NCBI RefSeq assembly: GCF_965196975.1
Contig: NZ_OZ239981.1
Span: forward strand, 558,001-622,000
Origin: Endozoicomonas sp965196975
GTDB taxonomy: Bacteria > Pseudomonadota > Gammaproteobacteria > Pseudomonadales > Endozoicomonadaceae
Direction of reading: 5' to 3'
Length of the DNA stretch: 64,000 bases
How positions within the stretch are numbered: the first letter of the stretch is position 1; each line of letters opens with the position of its first letter. Made by a program: the position numbers and the translations under genes. Of the stretch, positions 51,547 to 60,522 are shown piece by piece. Below the pieces are notes generated by a model. That model saw nothing but the letters and a program-made list of their open reading frames with translations, did no database searches and was not told the DNA's origin.

Positions 51547-51930
51547 TTACAGGTCCTGAGTGAAGGTGCGTGTGATCACGTCACGCTGCTGTTCTGGCGT
51601 CAGGGAGTTGAAGCGAACAGCGTAGCCGGAAACACGGATGGTCAGAGATGGGTACTTCTCTGGGTTGGCAGCAGCGTCTTCCAGCATTTCACGGGAGAGA
51701 ACGTTTACGTTCAAGTGCTGGCCACCTTCGCGGATGGTGGTTTCCTGAACTTCCAGATCCAGTTCGCGGGATTCGAACTGGCCCAGCTTTTCCAGAGAAA
51801 CGACTTCATCCTGCTTGAATTCGTCAGTTTTGGCGCAGATCAGGCGAGCTTCACCAGCAGCTTCGTCCATCAACCAGATTGAGTTAACCAGAGCGTTGTT
51901 TTCGCTGGCAGTAATCTGAATGCCTTTCAT
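51547..51930 (-). CDS. grcA: Autonomous glycyl radical cofactor GrcA
   Basis: A 127-residue homologue of E. coli YfiD/GrcA and of the C-terminus of pyruvate formate-lyase. TIRVSGYAVRF holds the radical-bearing glycine. GrcA replaces the damaged glycyl-radical domain of pyruvate formate-lyase after oxygen exposure, so the cell probably has that enzyme. No convincing FNR box was found upstream. Confidence 0.95.
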   Translation of the reverse strand: MKGIQITASENNALVNSIWLMDEAAGEARLICAKTDEFKQDEVVSLEKLGQFESRELDLEVQETTIREGGQHLNVNVLSREMLEDAAANPEKYPSLTIRVSGYAVRFNSLTPEQQRDVITRTFTQDL

Positions 51931-52266
51931 TTTATTGATCCCTTGATACTCAAGTTCAAACAGCTTTGAGGGCTTACCGGATAGGAATGCGCCGCTCGCC
52001 TATCGCCATGAATTCTGGAATGATTCTTCATGGTACGGGCATCCTATCAGTTATGGGAATTTCAATATCTAGGTATTAGCCGAGATCAACAAAGTGGTGG
52101 AAAAAACGAGAGGTGGTATTATTTTTTGATGTTAGTCAATGCGTGTTACGTAAAAACAAGGCTGGCACTTGCCTCAAAGTAATGGCGTCGTTAAATGATG
52201 ATGGTCAAATATTATTGATGGTCTACTTTCTTGCTTTGAGAATTATTTTTTGAGTTGATCATCTAT
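51931..52266. other. Intergenic region upstream of the broken OTU gene
   Basis: About 340 bp of divergent upstream sequence. I see no gene or RNA. The region becomes A+T-rich toward the OTU gene. Confidence 0.5.
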
Positions 52267-52289
52267 ATGAACTCAGCTGAAAAAAAAGC

Positions 52290-52657
52290 TTGGCTTGCCT
52301 GTTTTTTATCCTGGTAGCGATTTTCTGGATACCGAATAGTCACTCAGAGTTAAATTTTTGGAAAGTCAAGGTAATTGTCAGTGTAACTTCTATCGGTTCT
52401 GGGTATATATTTTCGCCGGTAGAGAAAGTGCAGTCTATGAGTGTTAAGCAAGGCAGCAATCAGGACGGAGAAGAGTTTACTGTTTTTAGAAGCTACACTC
52501 CCACAGAGGCCATAGCATATATAGGGTTTCAGGCAAACGCCTATATGAGAAAATGGCATCTTTTTCAATCGAAAGAGTTGGTCATAGAGGAGGCTCCTGG
52601 TGTTGAGGTGGGAGGGGGAGAAAATGAGACTGAGAGGATCGAGTCTATACATAAAGA
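52290..52657 (+). pseudogene. OTU gene fragment 1 (N-terminus, membrane anchor)
   Basis: About 122 residues: a hydrophobic helix (LACLFFILVAIFW) then a soluble, acidic stretch. The frame begins at TTG 52290 with no ribosome-binding site. An ATG at 52267 begins MNSAEKK and runs into eight A residues (52280-52287); one more A would join it to this frame. So either the true start is ATG 52267 with a slipped or undercalled A-tract, or the gene is damaged here as well. It ends at the IS66 duplication. Confidence 0.7.
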
Positions 52658-54256
52658 GTAACTATTCAGCACCCTTCATATAAATCTGGAATTTTCTGAT
52701 TTTTCGACCATCATCTTATACTCAATTTTTCTAACAAATCTCCAGTATGGAACCAGACTTCCCAGCTACTCCGTTTACCGAAGCTCTCCTTAAAGAGAAT
52801 GAAGAGCTTCGGACCGAGAATGCGCTTTTACGGGAACGTTGCAGCGAACTGGAAGAAAGGGTTAATAAAAACAGTCAAAACAGTAGTAAGCCACCATCGT
52901 CAGATGGTTATCAAAAGCCCAGTAAAAAAGGGAGTGATAAAGGTGATACATCTTCCAAAGAAGCCCCCTGCTCCTCACAGGAAACACCGAACCCCAAAAG
53001 CCTTAGACCATCTTCAGGCAATAAACCAGGTGGCCAGAAAGGTCATCAAGGCTCTTGTTTGAGACGTGTCGCCTTACCCGATTATGTCAGGCATCTGAAG
53101 GTTGAAAAATGTTGCTGTTGCCAGTCTTCGCTTATCGATATTAAACCCACCAAATACATTGAGCGACAGGTTTTTGATCCAGGTAGACCCGGAGAATTTG
53201 AAGTTACCGCGTACTGGGCAGACGTTAAAGTATGTCCTTGTGGTAAACGGAACACCGCTGAGTTTCCCCAAGGAGTGAAAGCCGCTGCTCAATACGGAGA
53301 AGTGACTCAGGCAATGGCTGTTCATTTAAACCAGTATCACTTCATCCCATATCACCGGGTGTCTGAGTATTTCAATACTATTTATTGCATGAGTGTCAGC
53401 GCAGGCTCTGTTGCCAATTTTGTTGCCTATACCCATGAGAACCTGGCCTCTACTGAGCAGAGTATCCGCGATGCTTTACAAGAAAGTCCGGTTGCAGGAG
53501 CGGATGAAACTGGCATGCGGGTTGACGGTTCACTGTGGTGGTTACACATTATGCGAGATGACCAATGGACGCTTTACTACCTCTCAGAAAGGCGAGGTTG
53601 TGAAGCAATGGATGCAATGGGCATCCTGCTGACTTTTGCAGGCATTCTGGTTCACGATCATTGGAAGTCCTACTTTGCCTATGCGGCAGTGCATGTGCTT
53701 TGTAATGCCCATCATCTGAGAGAGCTTCAGGGAGTTGTCGATAGGGATGCGAATAAGCTGGCTCTGCGGCTGATGAAATTGCTTACGCTCTCCTGGCACT
53801 TCTGCAAGAAATACAAAGCAGCCGGTCTGACTCAAATGCCTGGTGCAATACAGCTTCGCATTGAGACGATATACGACCAAATCCTTCAAAGGGCTCTCAC
53901 GAAGGAAACCGCTTATATGGAAAAACAACGACAGGTGCTTGGACGTAAGAAGGTCAGGAATACCAAGGCCTACAACCTGTTCAAAAGGCTTATTGAGTTT
54001 AAGGTTGAAACGTTGCGCTTCATGTCGGACTTTTCAATTCCCTTCGATAACAATGGCAGTGAACGTGATGCCAGGATGGCCAAACTTAAGCAGAAGATCT
54101 CAGGCTGCTTCAGAAGCGAAGACGGAGGTACCATGTTTACCCGAATCCGAAGCTATTTATCATCTGCTAAAAAGCAGGGGTTGAACATATTTCAGGCGCT
54201 TCTTAAAGCGGTTCGAAATTACAACAATACGCCTTTGCTGGGTGCTGAATAGTTAC
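52658..54256 (+). mobile_element. IS66-type insertion sequence, copy C (1599 bp)
   Basis: Same ends as copies A and B, with an 8-bp duplication, CATAAAGA (52650-52657 and 54257-54264). The matched duplication shows a simple insertion, here into the OTU gene. Confidence 0.95.
52747..54252 (+). CDS. tnpC: IS66-family transposase (TnpC), copy C
   Basis: A 501-residue transposase identical in protein to copies A and B, with an intact frame. Confidence 0.95.
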   Translation: MEPDFPATPFTEALLKENEELRTENALLRERCSELEERVNKNSQNSSKPPSSDGYQKPSKKGSDKGDTSSKEAPCSSQETPNPKSLRPSSGNKPGGQKGHQGSCLRRVALPDYVRHLKVEKCCCCQSSLIDIKPTKYIERQVFDPGRPGEFEVTAYWADVKVCPCGKRNTAEFPQGVKAAAQYGEVTQAMAVHLNQYHFIPYHRVSEYFNTIYCMSVSAGSVANFVAYTHENLASTEQSIRDALQESPVAGADETGMRVDGSLWWLHIMRDDQWTLYYLSERRGCEAMDAMGILLTFAGILVHDHWKSYFAYAAVHVLCNAHHLRELQGVVDRDANKLALRLMKLLTLSWHFCKKYKAAGLTQMPGAIQLRIETIYDQILQRALTKETAYMEKQRQVLGRKKVRNTKAYNLFKRLIEFKVETLRFMSDFSIPFDNNGSERDARMAKLKQKISGCFRSEDGGTMFTRIRSYLSSAKKQGLNIFQALLKAVRNYNNTPLLGAE

Positions 54257-55597
54257 CATAAAGATTTGATTTTTGATGTAGAAGCGCTAGATCCAGAAAG
54301 CTATACGTTTTATCTGGTTCCATCGTTAAACTTCAAAGATAAATTGCTTAGTTATCAGGATTTTTATCCTGATAACCTTGTTTTGAAATTTAAGACTGAC
54401 TGTCAATCCATTGCAGATCTCGAAAGTACTTATAATATTGAGCTTTTGCCTTTTTCGGAGCAAGAGTGTGATGGTGTTGTTAATCTTGGCTTGTTTCCTG
54501 AACAAGCCCGGTTGGAGTTTAACCTTAATCACAGGGTTGCTCTTGAGGAAAGCTACCTTGATATTGGAGGTCAGCAGTATTTTTTAACATCAGAATTGTT
54601 TGGTGTGAGTGGTTTTAGTGTTGAGGAAAGTGAAAGCCTAGATGCTGGGTTCCTGGCGGCATATCCCCCCGTGGGTGCTGTTGGGCATGAAACTAAGTTT
54701 TGGCTTTTTCACCGTTCGGTAGTTAGGGAAAAAAATAATTGTGACCTTTCTGATTTTAATTGGGATCAGGATGAATATGATCGTTGTCAAAAAGAATTTG
54801 AAGTTATCAGCTCTCCTCAAATGAAGAAGGCTAGAAAAGGGGGGAGGTTAAGAAACAATGAAAAAAAGCGAATTGAAAAGGAATTAGAACGTTATTCAAA
54901 TTATTTTTCAGCAGAAGTTCGCGTTCGTTCAGAATTGGTTGATTCGGGAAACTCTCCCTCAACACTCTCTCTATCAAACCCAGGGCATCGTATTTACATC
55001 CCACCTAGTATGCTAACTAACTGGACCAGAGTATTCATAGCCGCCAATGTGAATGAAAAAGAAAAATATGCTCGATGGCTACGCTTTTTTTTTCTGACAC
55101 TATTTACTGCAAGTAATTTCATGGAGGTTTATGCTCATTGGGATGTTATTTCAGATTTGTTTCTTCCTGTTATTGGCTACATCAAATTTGATCCTCATCC
55201 GTATGAACTTCTTGCACTCTCTTGTTCATTGAACTTCGCTATATTTTCAGGGCGTTATGAGTTTCTTTGGTCGGCCTATAGTCAGTTTATAGACTTGGTT
55301 GATGCTGTCTATAATAATAAAAATTACGGGTTGACTGTTTCATCTTATTTTGATTTGGTAATGGCCGGAATTTTAAGTACTTTCACTTCCATTTGGGATC
55401 TTTTAGGCTATTTTCGAAAAGAGTTAGTGGGTATGTCTTCTTTGCCATGGCCGACTATCGGGACTGCTGAAAGAACGGTTCATCAAGGAAGGCTTCGAGG
55501 AATTAGTAATGTTGAAGAGTGGGAAGTTCAGTTGTCCCAATGGAAAGCAATTCGACTCATGAATATGAGAATGGAGCAAAAGAGAAGGAGAAAAAAA
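54257..55597 (+). pseudogene. OTU gene fragment 2 (membrane region)
   Basis: About 447 residues. A soluble part (with a basic KKARKGGRLRNNEKKRIEKE segment) is followed by several hydrophobic segments (for example FFFLTLFTASNFMEVYA and LLALSCSLNFAIFSG), suggesting three to four membrane spans. Toward the end it enters a Lys/Arg/Glu-rich coiled coil, and at A7 (55591-55597) the frame should shift by -1; unshifted, it runs to a stop at 55675. A GTG at 54242 inside the IS could start an artificial product. Confidence 0.75.
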
Positions 55598-56721
55598 CTG
55601 AAATTAAAGATCGTCGAATTAAGGAGGAGTTTCACAAAGCGGAAATTGAATCAGAAAAAGTTAGGAAAGAATTGATCAAAAAGGAAGACGCAGATAAGAA
55701 GAAAAAAGAAAATAGACTTGAGGCATTGAGGAGGAAAAAAAATCGTAGAGCGCTGAATAAAAAGTCACAGGTACAAAAAGATGAAATGGGGGGGGCGGGT
55801 GCAAAAGTGAATGAGGTGCATGAGTCTGCTGAACCCGCTATGGCCGATTCAGAGTGGCAAAAATCTTACGGTGAGGGGGTTCAGGCCTTTGAAAGCCAAG
55901 ACTTTGGTGCTGCAAAAGTTGCTTATGAGCGTTCTTTGCGGATGGCTGAAAACTCCCTTGAGCGGGCTTACTCAAACTCTGCAATTGCAGACTGCGAATT
56001 CCAGCCGGTGATCAGGTATAAAGGTCAAATATTAGAAAATGCGCGAAAGATAAGAGAGTCATACAATGGAGCGAAACACGCGGAAAAGGTTGGTGAGTAT
56101 GTTGATCAGCATATTGGTCAGCCAATAGGTTTGTTTAATTCTCGTGCCACTGTTTTAATAGATATTCTTGCTAGAGCTAAAGAATCTATTCCCAAAGCAA
56201 GGTTGTTCCAGTCTGAGGCAGTTGAAGCTCTAAAATCCCATCTTCATGGGAATGAACTTTTGGATGATGATGTAAATGTTTTTCTAGAACTTTTGAAAGA
56301 GCATGTTGCTGTTCTTACAGAGCTCAAAGATTATGTTGATAATACACCTAATGAAGTTGAGACGTTTTATAGAATCCGTGAGCAGATAATTTTTTCTAAG
56401 GGAAATATTCCAAAGGCGCAGCTCTCGGAGGAAACTAGAATTCGTAGAAAGTATGAACGTGAATTTTCAGGTTCTGGGCAGCATGTTGATCAGCACCAAT
56501 TGCTAGATGATTTGACTACTGTAGTTGGAGGCTTTCGAGAAAATACCAGTAACTATTCCAAGCTTATTGGTTTGGTTCCCGAGCAAGAACCTGCTACTAG
56601 TGAAAGTCATGATATTACTGATTTTGTGGAGAAGTATAAACAGGTCGTTGATATATTATCAGGCAGGCAGCGGCTTGGTAGAAGGAGAAGGCAGAAGCTC
56701 ATTAGCTATGATAATGCTATG
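55598..56721 (+). pseudogene. OTU gene fragment 3 (coiled coil and helical repeats)
   Basis: About 375 residues in the -1 frame. It begins with a charged coiled coil (KDRRIKEEFHKAEIESEKV and following). A TPR-like helical pair follows (YGEGVQAFESQDFGAAKVAY), then mostly helical sequence. It is cut by ISKra4 copy 3 at the codons for DNAM. A start at ATG 55519 exists, but its first residues are the out-of-frame shadow of fragment 2, so an independent gene is less likely. Confidence 0.72.
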
Positions 56722-58112
56722 GGGTGCTCTCTCAATTTGATAACTGACTCATAGGTTAGCTTCAACCTTTCCAGTCATGAACTCAGACCAAAGTTGTTCC
56801 CAGCGCCCCTTACTCTGGATCAGTGCTCTTGTTGTCAAAAGCACTTCCGCTCCTGTTGCTTTCCACCTCATTCCAGAACCACATAATCGTTGCTTTACCA
56901 GAGTCTTACAAGCCGCTTCAGTAACTCCTGAACCTATTGGCCAATGGCGTTTAAGCGCCTGATGATAATTCATTAACTGGTGATTGTTTGTAAAATAGCT
57001 CACAGCTTTGTAGCGCTTCTCTGTCAGTGCGATTGTCTTTTTCGGGAGCTCGGCTGATTCAATTTCCTGAAGGATTTTTTTGGCTGCTCCACGCTTGTTT
57101 TTCAAACTATGTAGCCTGTCTTCAAGCCACTGGTGTCGCTTCGCCTTACTGGTTGGAAACAGTGCTTCCGCTGCTCCAGCTAAATATTCAGATGCATGAT
57201 AAAAATCGAGTATCTGCCCAGAGGTATGTTGTTTCAAATAACTCCAGTTTTCTCTAGCCCCGTCAGCTACCCCGATGTATGTGGCATTTGGGTAGAGTCG
57301 TTTTAGATCTGCAATCTCCTCGTCGAGCTTGCTCATAAAGCTTTGTTTACCATACTCTGGCGAACTGGCTGTATATATCGTGTGGAGCCTGTCTCCATCT
57401 GCAGAATATAGGCTCAATGTCCCACACATGGCTTCCCTCCAGCCTTCTTCACAAAGCAGCATGCAGGTTCCATCCAGACCAATGGCTATTGTTTCAACAG
57501 GCTCTTTTAGTGGAGGAAGGTGGTAGTGAGTGTCTTGCTGGTCTTCAATTAATGCACCTACTCTGTCCGATAAATGCTTGATATAAGAATTTGAAAGCGT
57601 CCTTTGATGGTTGGTCTCAAAATCTTCTTTTACCGCAGGCGCTGGCATCTGGCTGTATTTCCAGGCGATAGACTTGGCAAATTTGGGGGTAGCTGAACCA
57701 ATAATACCGGCACGAAGATCAAGTGCTGCCAGAGTACTGCCACCTCTGACACCCTGATATACGGAGCGCTCCAAAGGTATACGACCGTATAAGGTTTCAT
57801 AGTGCTTAAGAACCTTTCCTTTGTAGTTCCACTTCTGCTGATTAACGACGATAGGTTCTTTATTGGGTGATTCAAATAGCCCCAATAACTCTTTTGTTCC
57901 AAGCTGCCCGGCTTCATTGAGTGCACGCTGTAAACTATCTTCAAGATTCAGCATGTTGCCTGAATCTATAGAAACTTCAATTTGCAAAACGATGCTTTTG
58001 GTAGAGCTGGAAATAACAGAAGCGGGCATGACAGTTAACTATTATGAGTGGTGTTCCCATAGTAGCTGTGAAAATAGAGCACTATTGTTTCAATCATTCA
58101 GAGAGAGCACCC
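56722..58112 (-). mobile_element. ISKra4-type insertion sequence, copy 3 (1391 bp)
   Basis: Same 12-bp ends, with the duplication ATGCTATG (56714-56721 and 58113-58120). It interrupts the OTU gene directly upstream of the catalytic domain. Confidence 0.95.
56749..58029 (-). CDS. ISKra4-type transposase, copy 3
   Basis: A 426-residue transposase identical in protein sequence to copies 1 and 2, with an intact frame. Confidence 0.92.
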   Translation of the reverse strand: MPASVISSSTKSIVLQIEVSIDSGNMLNLEDSLQRALNEAGQLGTKELLGLFESPNKEPIVVNQQKWNYKGKVLKHYETLYGRIPLERSVYQGVRGGSTLAALDLRAGIIGSATPKFAKSIAWKYSQMPAPAVKEDFETNHQRTLSNSYIKHLSDRVGALIEDQQDTHYHLPPLKEPVETIAIGLDGTCMLLCEEGWREAMCGTLSLYSADGDRLHTIYTASSPEYGKQSFMSKLDEEIADLKRLYPNATYIGVADGARENWSYLKQHTSGQILDFYHASEYLAGAAEALFPTSKAKRHQWLEDRLHSLKNKRGAAKKILQEIESAELPKKTIALTEKRYKAVSYFTNNHQLMNYHQALKRHWPIGSGVTEAACKTLVKQRLCGSGMRWKATGAEVLLTTRALIQSKGRWEQLWSEFMTGKVEANL

Positions 58113-58120
58113 ATGCTATG

Positions 58121-58786
58121 CAGCAAGTGACTGAACAATTGGCAAGCATTGCAATGGAAGTTTCTGACTCAATGCAGCCAATGGGAGATCGACGTTTTCA
58201 GATGTTACTTGAAGAAACCAGTAGTCAGGTCATTGAAATGCCACCTGATGGATTGTGTATGTTTCATGCCCTTGCTGTTGGTATGCAACTTCATTGGGAT
58301 AATTTGCCGAATAGGGCTGGTGTTGCTGCTTACTTAGGCTCAGAAACGGTTACGACACGAAACCTTTTTTCTGTATTAGCAGAAATAGCTAATGTTCATG
58401 CTACAGCGTTTCCTGAAGATGAGGTTGTTCAGCAGGTAGCGGAATCATTCAGGGCAAGGCCTGGGGGGAGTGCTGCATGGGGTACTAATGATACGTTAAA
58501 TCATTATATCCCACCGTTGACAGGCACTGATGTGATGGTCTTAAATCTTTCCGATATGAGCCAAGCTGAGCAAGTTCATGCAACTGTTTATCGTCCTGAT
58601 GGGCGAGTCGACACTTTGGTGGGAGCAAATATTAATTCTTATTTAAGTGGCAGTCCTCATTCATTGATAATGGCTTTTAATGGTGTGGATCACTGGGATC
58701 TGATTGTCCCTGAGGTTCTGGCTCAAAAAGCACGAGAGATGCTGAGAGTAATGTTAGAAAGCACGAACTCCCAGTCAAAACAATGA
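58121..58786 (+). pseudogene. OTU gene fragment 4 (OTU-like cysteine protease domain)
   Basis: About 221 residues that read on from DNAM of fragment 3. MPPDGLCMFHAL carries the OTU signature D-G-x-C, with the nucleophile cysteine at 58256-58258, and GVDHWDLIV carries the C-terminal histidine (58691-58693). OTU enzymes remove ubiquitin or ubiquitin-like proteins; bacterial members known to me are host-directed effectors. The catalytic residues look intact, but the fragment has no start of its own unless the frame entering from the IS (open from 57863) is used. Confidence 0.78.
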
Positions 58787-58821
58787 CTGGGAGGCTGGTT
58801 GGTCTCATGCGGTGTTCCGTA

Positions 58822-59394
58822 TCAAGGTATGTATTCAAACACCTTTACGACTCTTGAAACTCCATAGGTGTTTGCAGCAATGGATACAGCCTCCTGTGCC
58901 ATTTTGGGGGTGATGAGTCCCATGAGATACACCGTTCCCTGTTCAGTATTGATTTTGATTCTGTCAGCAATAACCGCTTCATTGGTCACCATTGAGGTTT
59001 TGATTTTTGTAGTCAACCAGCTGTCATTGCTTTGCACCAGGATGTCTGCGTTTGGACCAATTTCAAGCTCATTGTAGACCTGGCGAACCTTTTCAACATT
59101 CTGTGCTGTCTGGCCTGCCAGTCGTTTCAGGCTCTCATCAGGTACCTGACCGATGAGCAATACGATGCCGTTAAAGCTGATGACTTTGACTCTTGACTCT
59201 CTCAGGGCTGGATCAGCCTTATTAATGTTTACAGCGGTGACGGTTTCAATGGTCTGGTCATCCATCCAGGATCCCCAGGTCCGTTTGCTGTTATCAATGT
59301 TGACCGGCTCTTCGTTAACGGAGTCAACCAGCGCTGCGCAACCACTTAACAGGGTCAGTAAACCGGTTAGTAGTGCAATGCCGATAGGTTTCAT
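58822..59394 (-). CDS. dolP: Outer-membrane lipoprotein DolP (YraP), two BON domains
   Basis: A 190-residue lipoprotein: signal peptide with lipobox LLSGC, then two BON domains, including VKVISFNGIVLLIGQV and TVYLMGLITPKMAQEAV. DolP supports outer-membrane integrity and the BAM complex. ATG 59394 has GGGGG upstream; a longer frame to 59451 would put the lipobox too far in. It is the last gene of the lpoA-yraN-diaA-dolP cluster. Confidence 0.93.
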   Translation of the reverse strand: MKPIGIALLTGLLTLLSGCAALVDSVNEEPVNIDNSKRTWGSWMDDQTIETVTAVNINKADPALRESRVKVISFNGIVLLIGQVPDESLKRLAGQTAQNVEKVRQVYNELEIGPNADILVQSNDSWLTTKIKTSMVTNEAVIADRIKINTEQGTVYLMGLITPKMAQEAVSIAANTYGVSRVVKVFEYIP

Positions 59395-59460
59395 GGTTCC
59401 CCCTGATGTCATGAATAGTGAAAAAATAAGGATTGGTAGAAATGAGAGCAAGATTCCAGT

Positions 59461-60045
59461 TTATTCGGCGGAAAACAGGAACTCATCAATCAGGTCGCAA
59501 AGGCAATGAATAATCAGCGTGTGGACTTCCTGTATACGCTGTGGGCTGCTATCGGGCACCCTTATTTCAACTTCTTCCGGGTGCAGGAGTCGGGCCATAT
59601 CACCACCGTCTTTACCGGTCAGGGCGATCACCTGAATGTTTCGGTCATGGGCTGCCTGGATGGCTTGAACCATGTTTGGGCAGTTGCCATGAGCTGAAAT
59701 TGCCAGCAATATATCGCCTTCCTGTCCCAGTGCTCGTATTTGTTTGGAGAACACTTCGTTGTAGCTTGAGTCGTTGGCGATAGATGTTATGGTTAAACTG
59801 TCTGCACAAAGGGAAAGAGCCGGTAAGGCTGGACGCTCACGGTCGAAGCGATTAATTAATTCAGAAACAAAGTGCTGGGCGTCGCCAGCAGCGCCTCCGT
59901 TTCCGCACGCCATGATTTTTCCTTCGTTTAGCAGGGACTGCACCATCATCTCTGCTGCATCAGCAATGAGTGGAGGGAGTTCGTCCGCTGCGCGAATTTT
60001 GGCATCGATACTATCGGAAAAATGTTGCGTTATACGTTCATGCAT
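59461..60045 (-). CDS. diaA: SIS-domain protein, DiaA-like
   Basis: A 194-residue phosphosugar-isomerase-fold protein. MACGNGGAAGDAQHFVSELI and AISAHGNCPNMVQAI are SIS signatures shared with GmhA. The position between yraN and dolP is that of DiaA, a DnaA-binding initiation factor. GmhA function cannot be excluded from sequence alone. Confidence 0.88.
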   Translation of the reverse strand: MHERITQHFSDSIDAKIRAADELPPLIADAAEMMVQSLLNEGKIMACGNGGAAGDAQHFVSELINRFDRERPALPALSLCADSLTITSIANDSSYNEVFSKQIRALGQEGDILLAISAHGNCPNMVQAIQAAHDRNIQVIALTGKDGGDMARLLHPEEVEIRVPDSSPQRIQEVHTLIIHCLCDLIDEFLFSAE

Positions 60046-60147
60046 GCCTGAAACCTTGAAGTGAAAACCGCCTGGCTTTCATTCTTCCTTCTTCTGAAAC
60101 CGCTCTTCTGAATAGCGACCAGAAAATTATTCGCTCCTAAGAAATTC

Positions 60148-60522
60148 TTAAAAAGCACTTTTGATCCATTTTAAGCTGTTTTGCCCTGTGCCGTCATGAT
60201 TGTCAATGGATATTGCATCAAATCGACAAATCCTATGGCTGTGTTGACGGTATTTAAGTAAATAAGCGGCTGCCGTCTTTCGAATTTTCTGCTGCTTGAT
60301 TTTGTCAATTGAACTGGCTGCATTACCGAATCGTGAGTGGCTTCGGGAGCGGACCTCGATAAATACCAGTGTGGAATAGTCCAGCATAATCAGATCGATT
60401 TCACCTGTTTTATCGGCAAAGTTGCTATGTAACAGCGTCAGTCCCTGCTGCTTCAAAAACAGCAGGGCGCTTTTTTCCGCCAGAGCTCCTTTTTTATTAC
60501 TGAGGTTCAGTTTCCAGGGCAT
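60148..60522 (-). CDS. yraN: UPF0102 family protein YraN
   Basis: A 124-residue nuclease-fold protein. GALAEKSALLFLKQQG and GEIDLIMLDYSTLVFIEVRSR match YraN, including the acidic and E-V-R residues of the endonuclease-like core. I start at ATG 60522, which overlaps the lpoA 3' end by 26 bp; the open frame continues to 60600, but the family begins near this methionine. Function is uncertain. Confidence 0.9.
   Translation of the reverse strand: MPWKLNLSNKKGALAEKSALLFLKQQGLTLLHSNFADKTGEIDLIMLDYSTLVFIEVRSRSHSRFGNAASSIDKIKQQKIRKTAAAYLLKYRQHSHRICRFDAISIDNHDGTGQNSLKWIKSAF

Larger units (their letters stand above)
52267..58786 (+). other. Composite locus: one OTU-domain gene broken by IS66 copy C, a poly-A frameshift and ISKra4 copy 3
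   Basis: Four plus-strand fragments (52290-52657, 54257-55597, 55598-56721, 58121-58786) belong to one gene. Removing IS66 copy C with one CATAAAGA duplication joins fragments 1 and 2 in frame (SIHKD-LIFDVEA). Fragments 2 and 3 are joined by a -1 shift at A7 (55591-55597). Removing ISKra4 copy 3 with one ATGCTATG duplication joins 3 and 4 in frame (YDNAM-QQVTEQ). The result is about 1160 residues: an N-terminal membrane anchor, a multi-helix membrane region, a charged coiled coil, helical repeats and a C-terminal OTU-like cysteine protease. As sequenced it cannot be made whole. Confidence 0.85.

Noticed and set aside
52104..52117. FNR-like half site upstream of grcA (TTGATCTCGGCTAA on the minus strand)
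   Set aside because: Only one half-site matches; the other differs at three of five positions.
57863..58112. Start of an OTU protein within ISKra4 copy 3
   Set aside because: This part of the frame is antisense transposase DNA; the genuine coding begins after the element at 58121.
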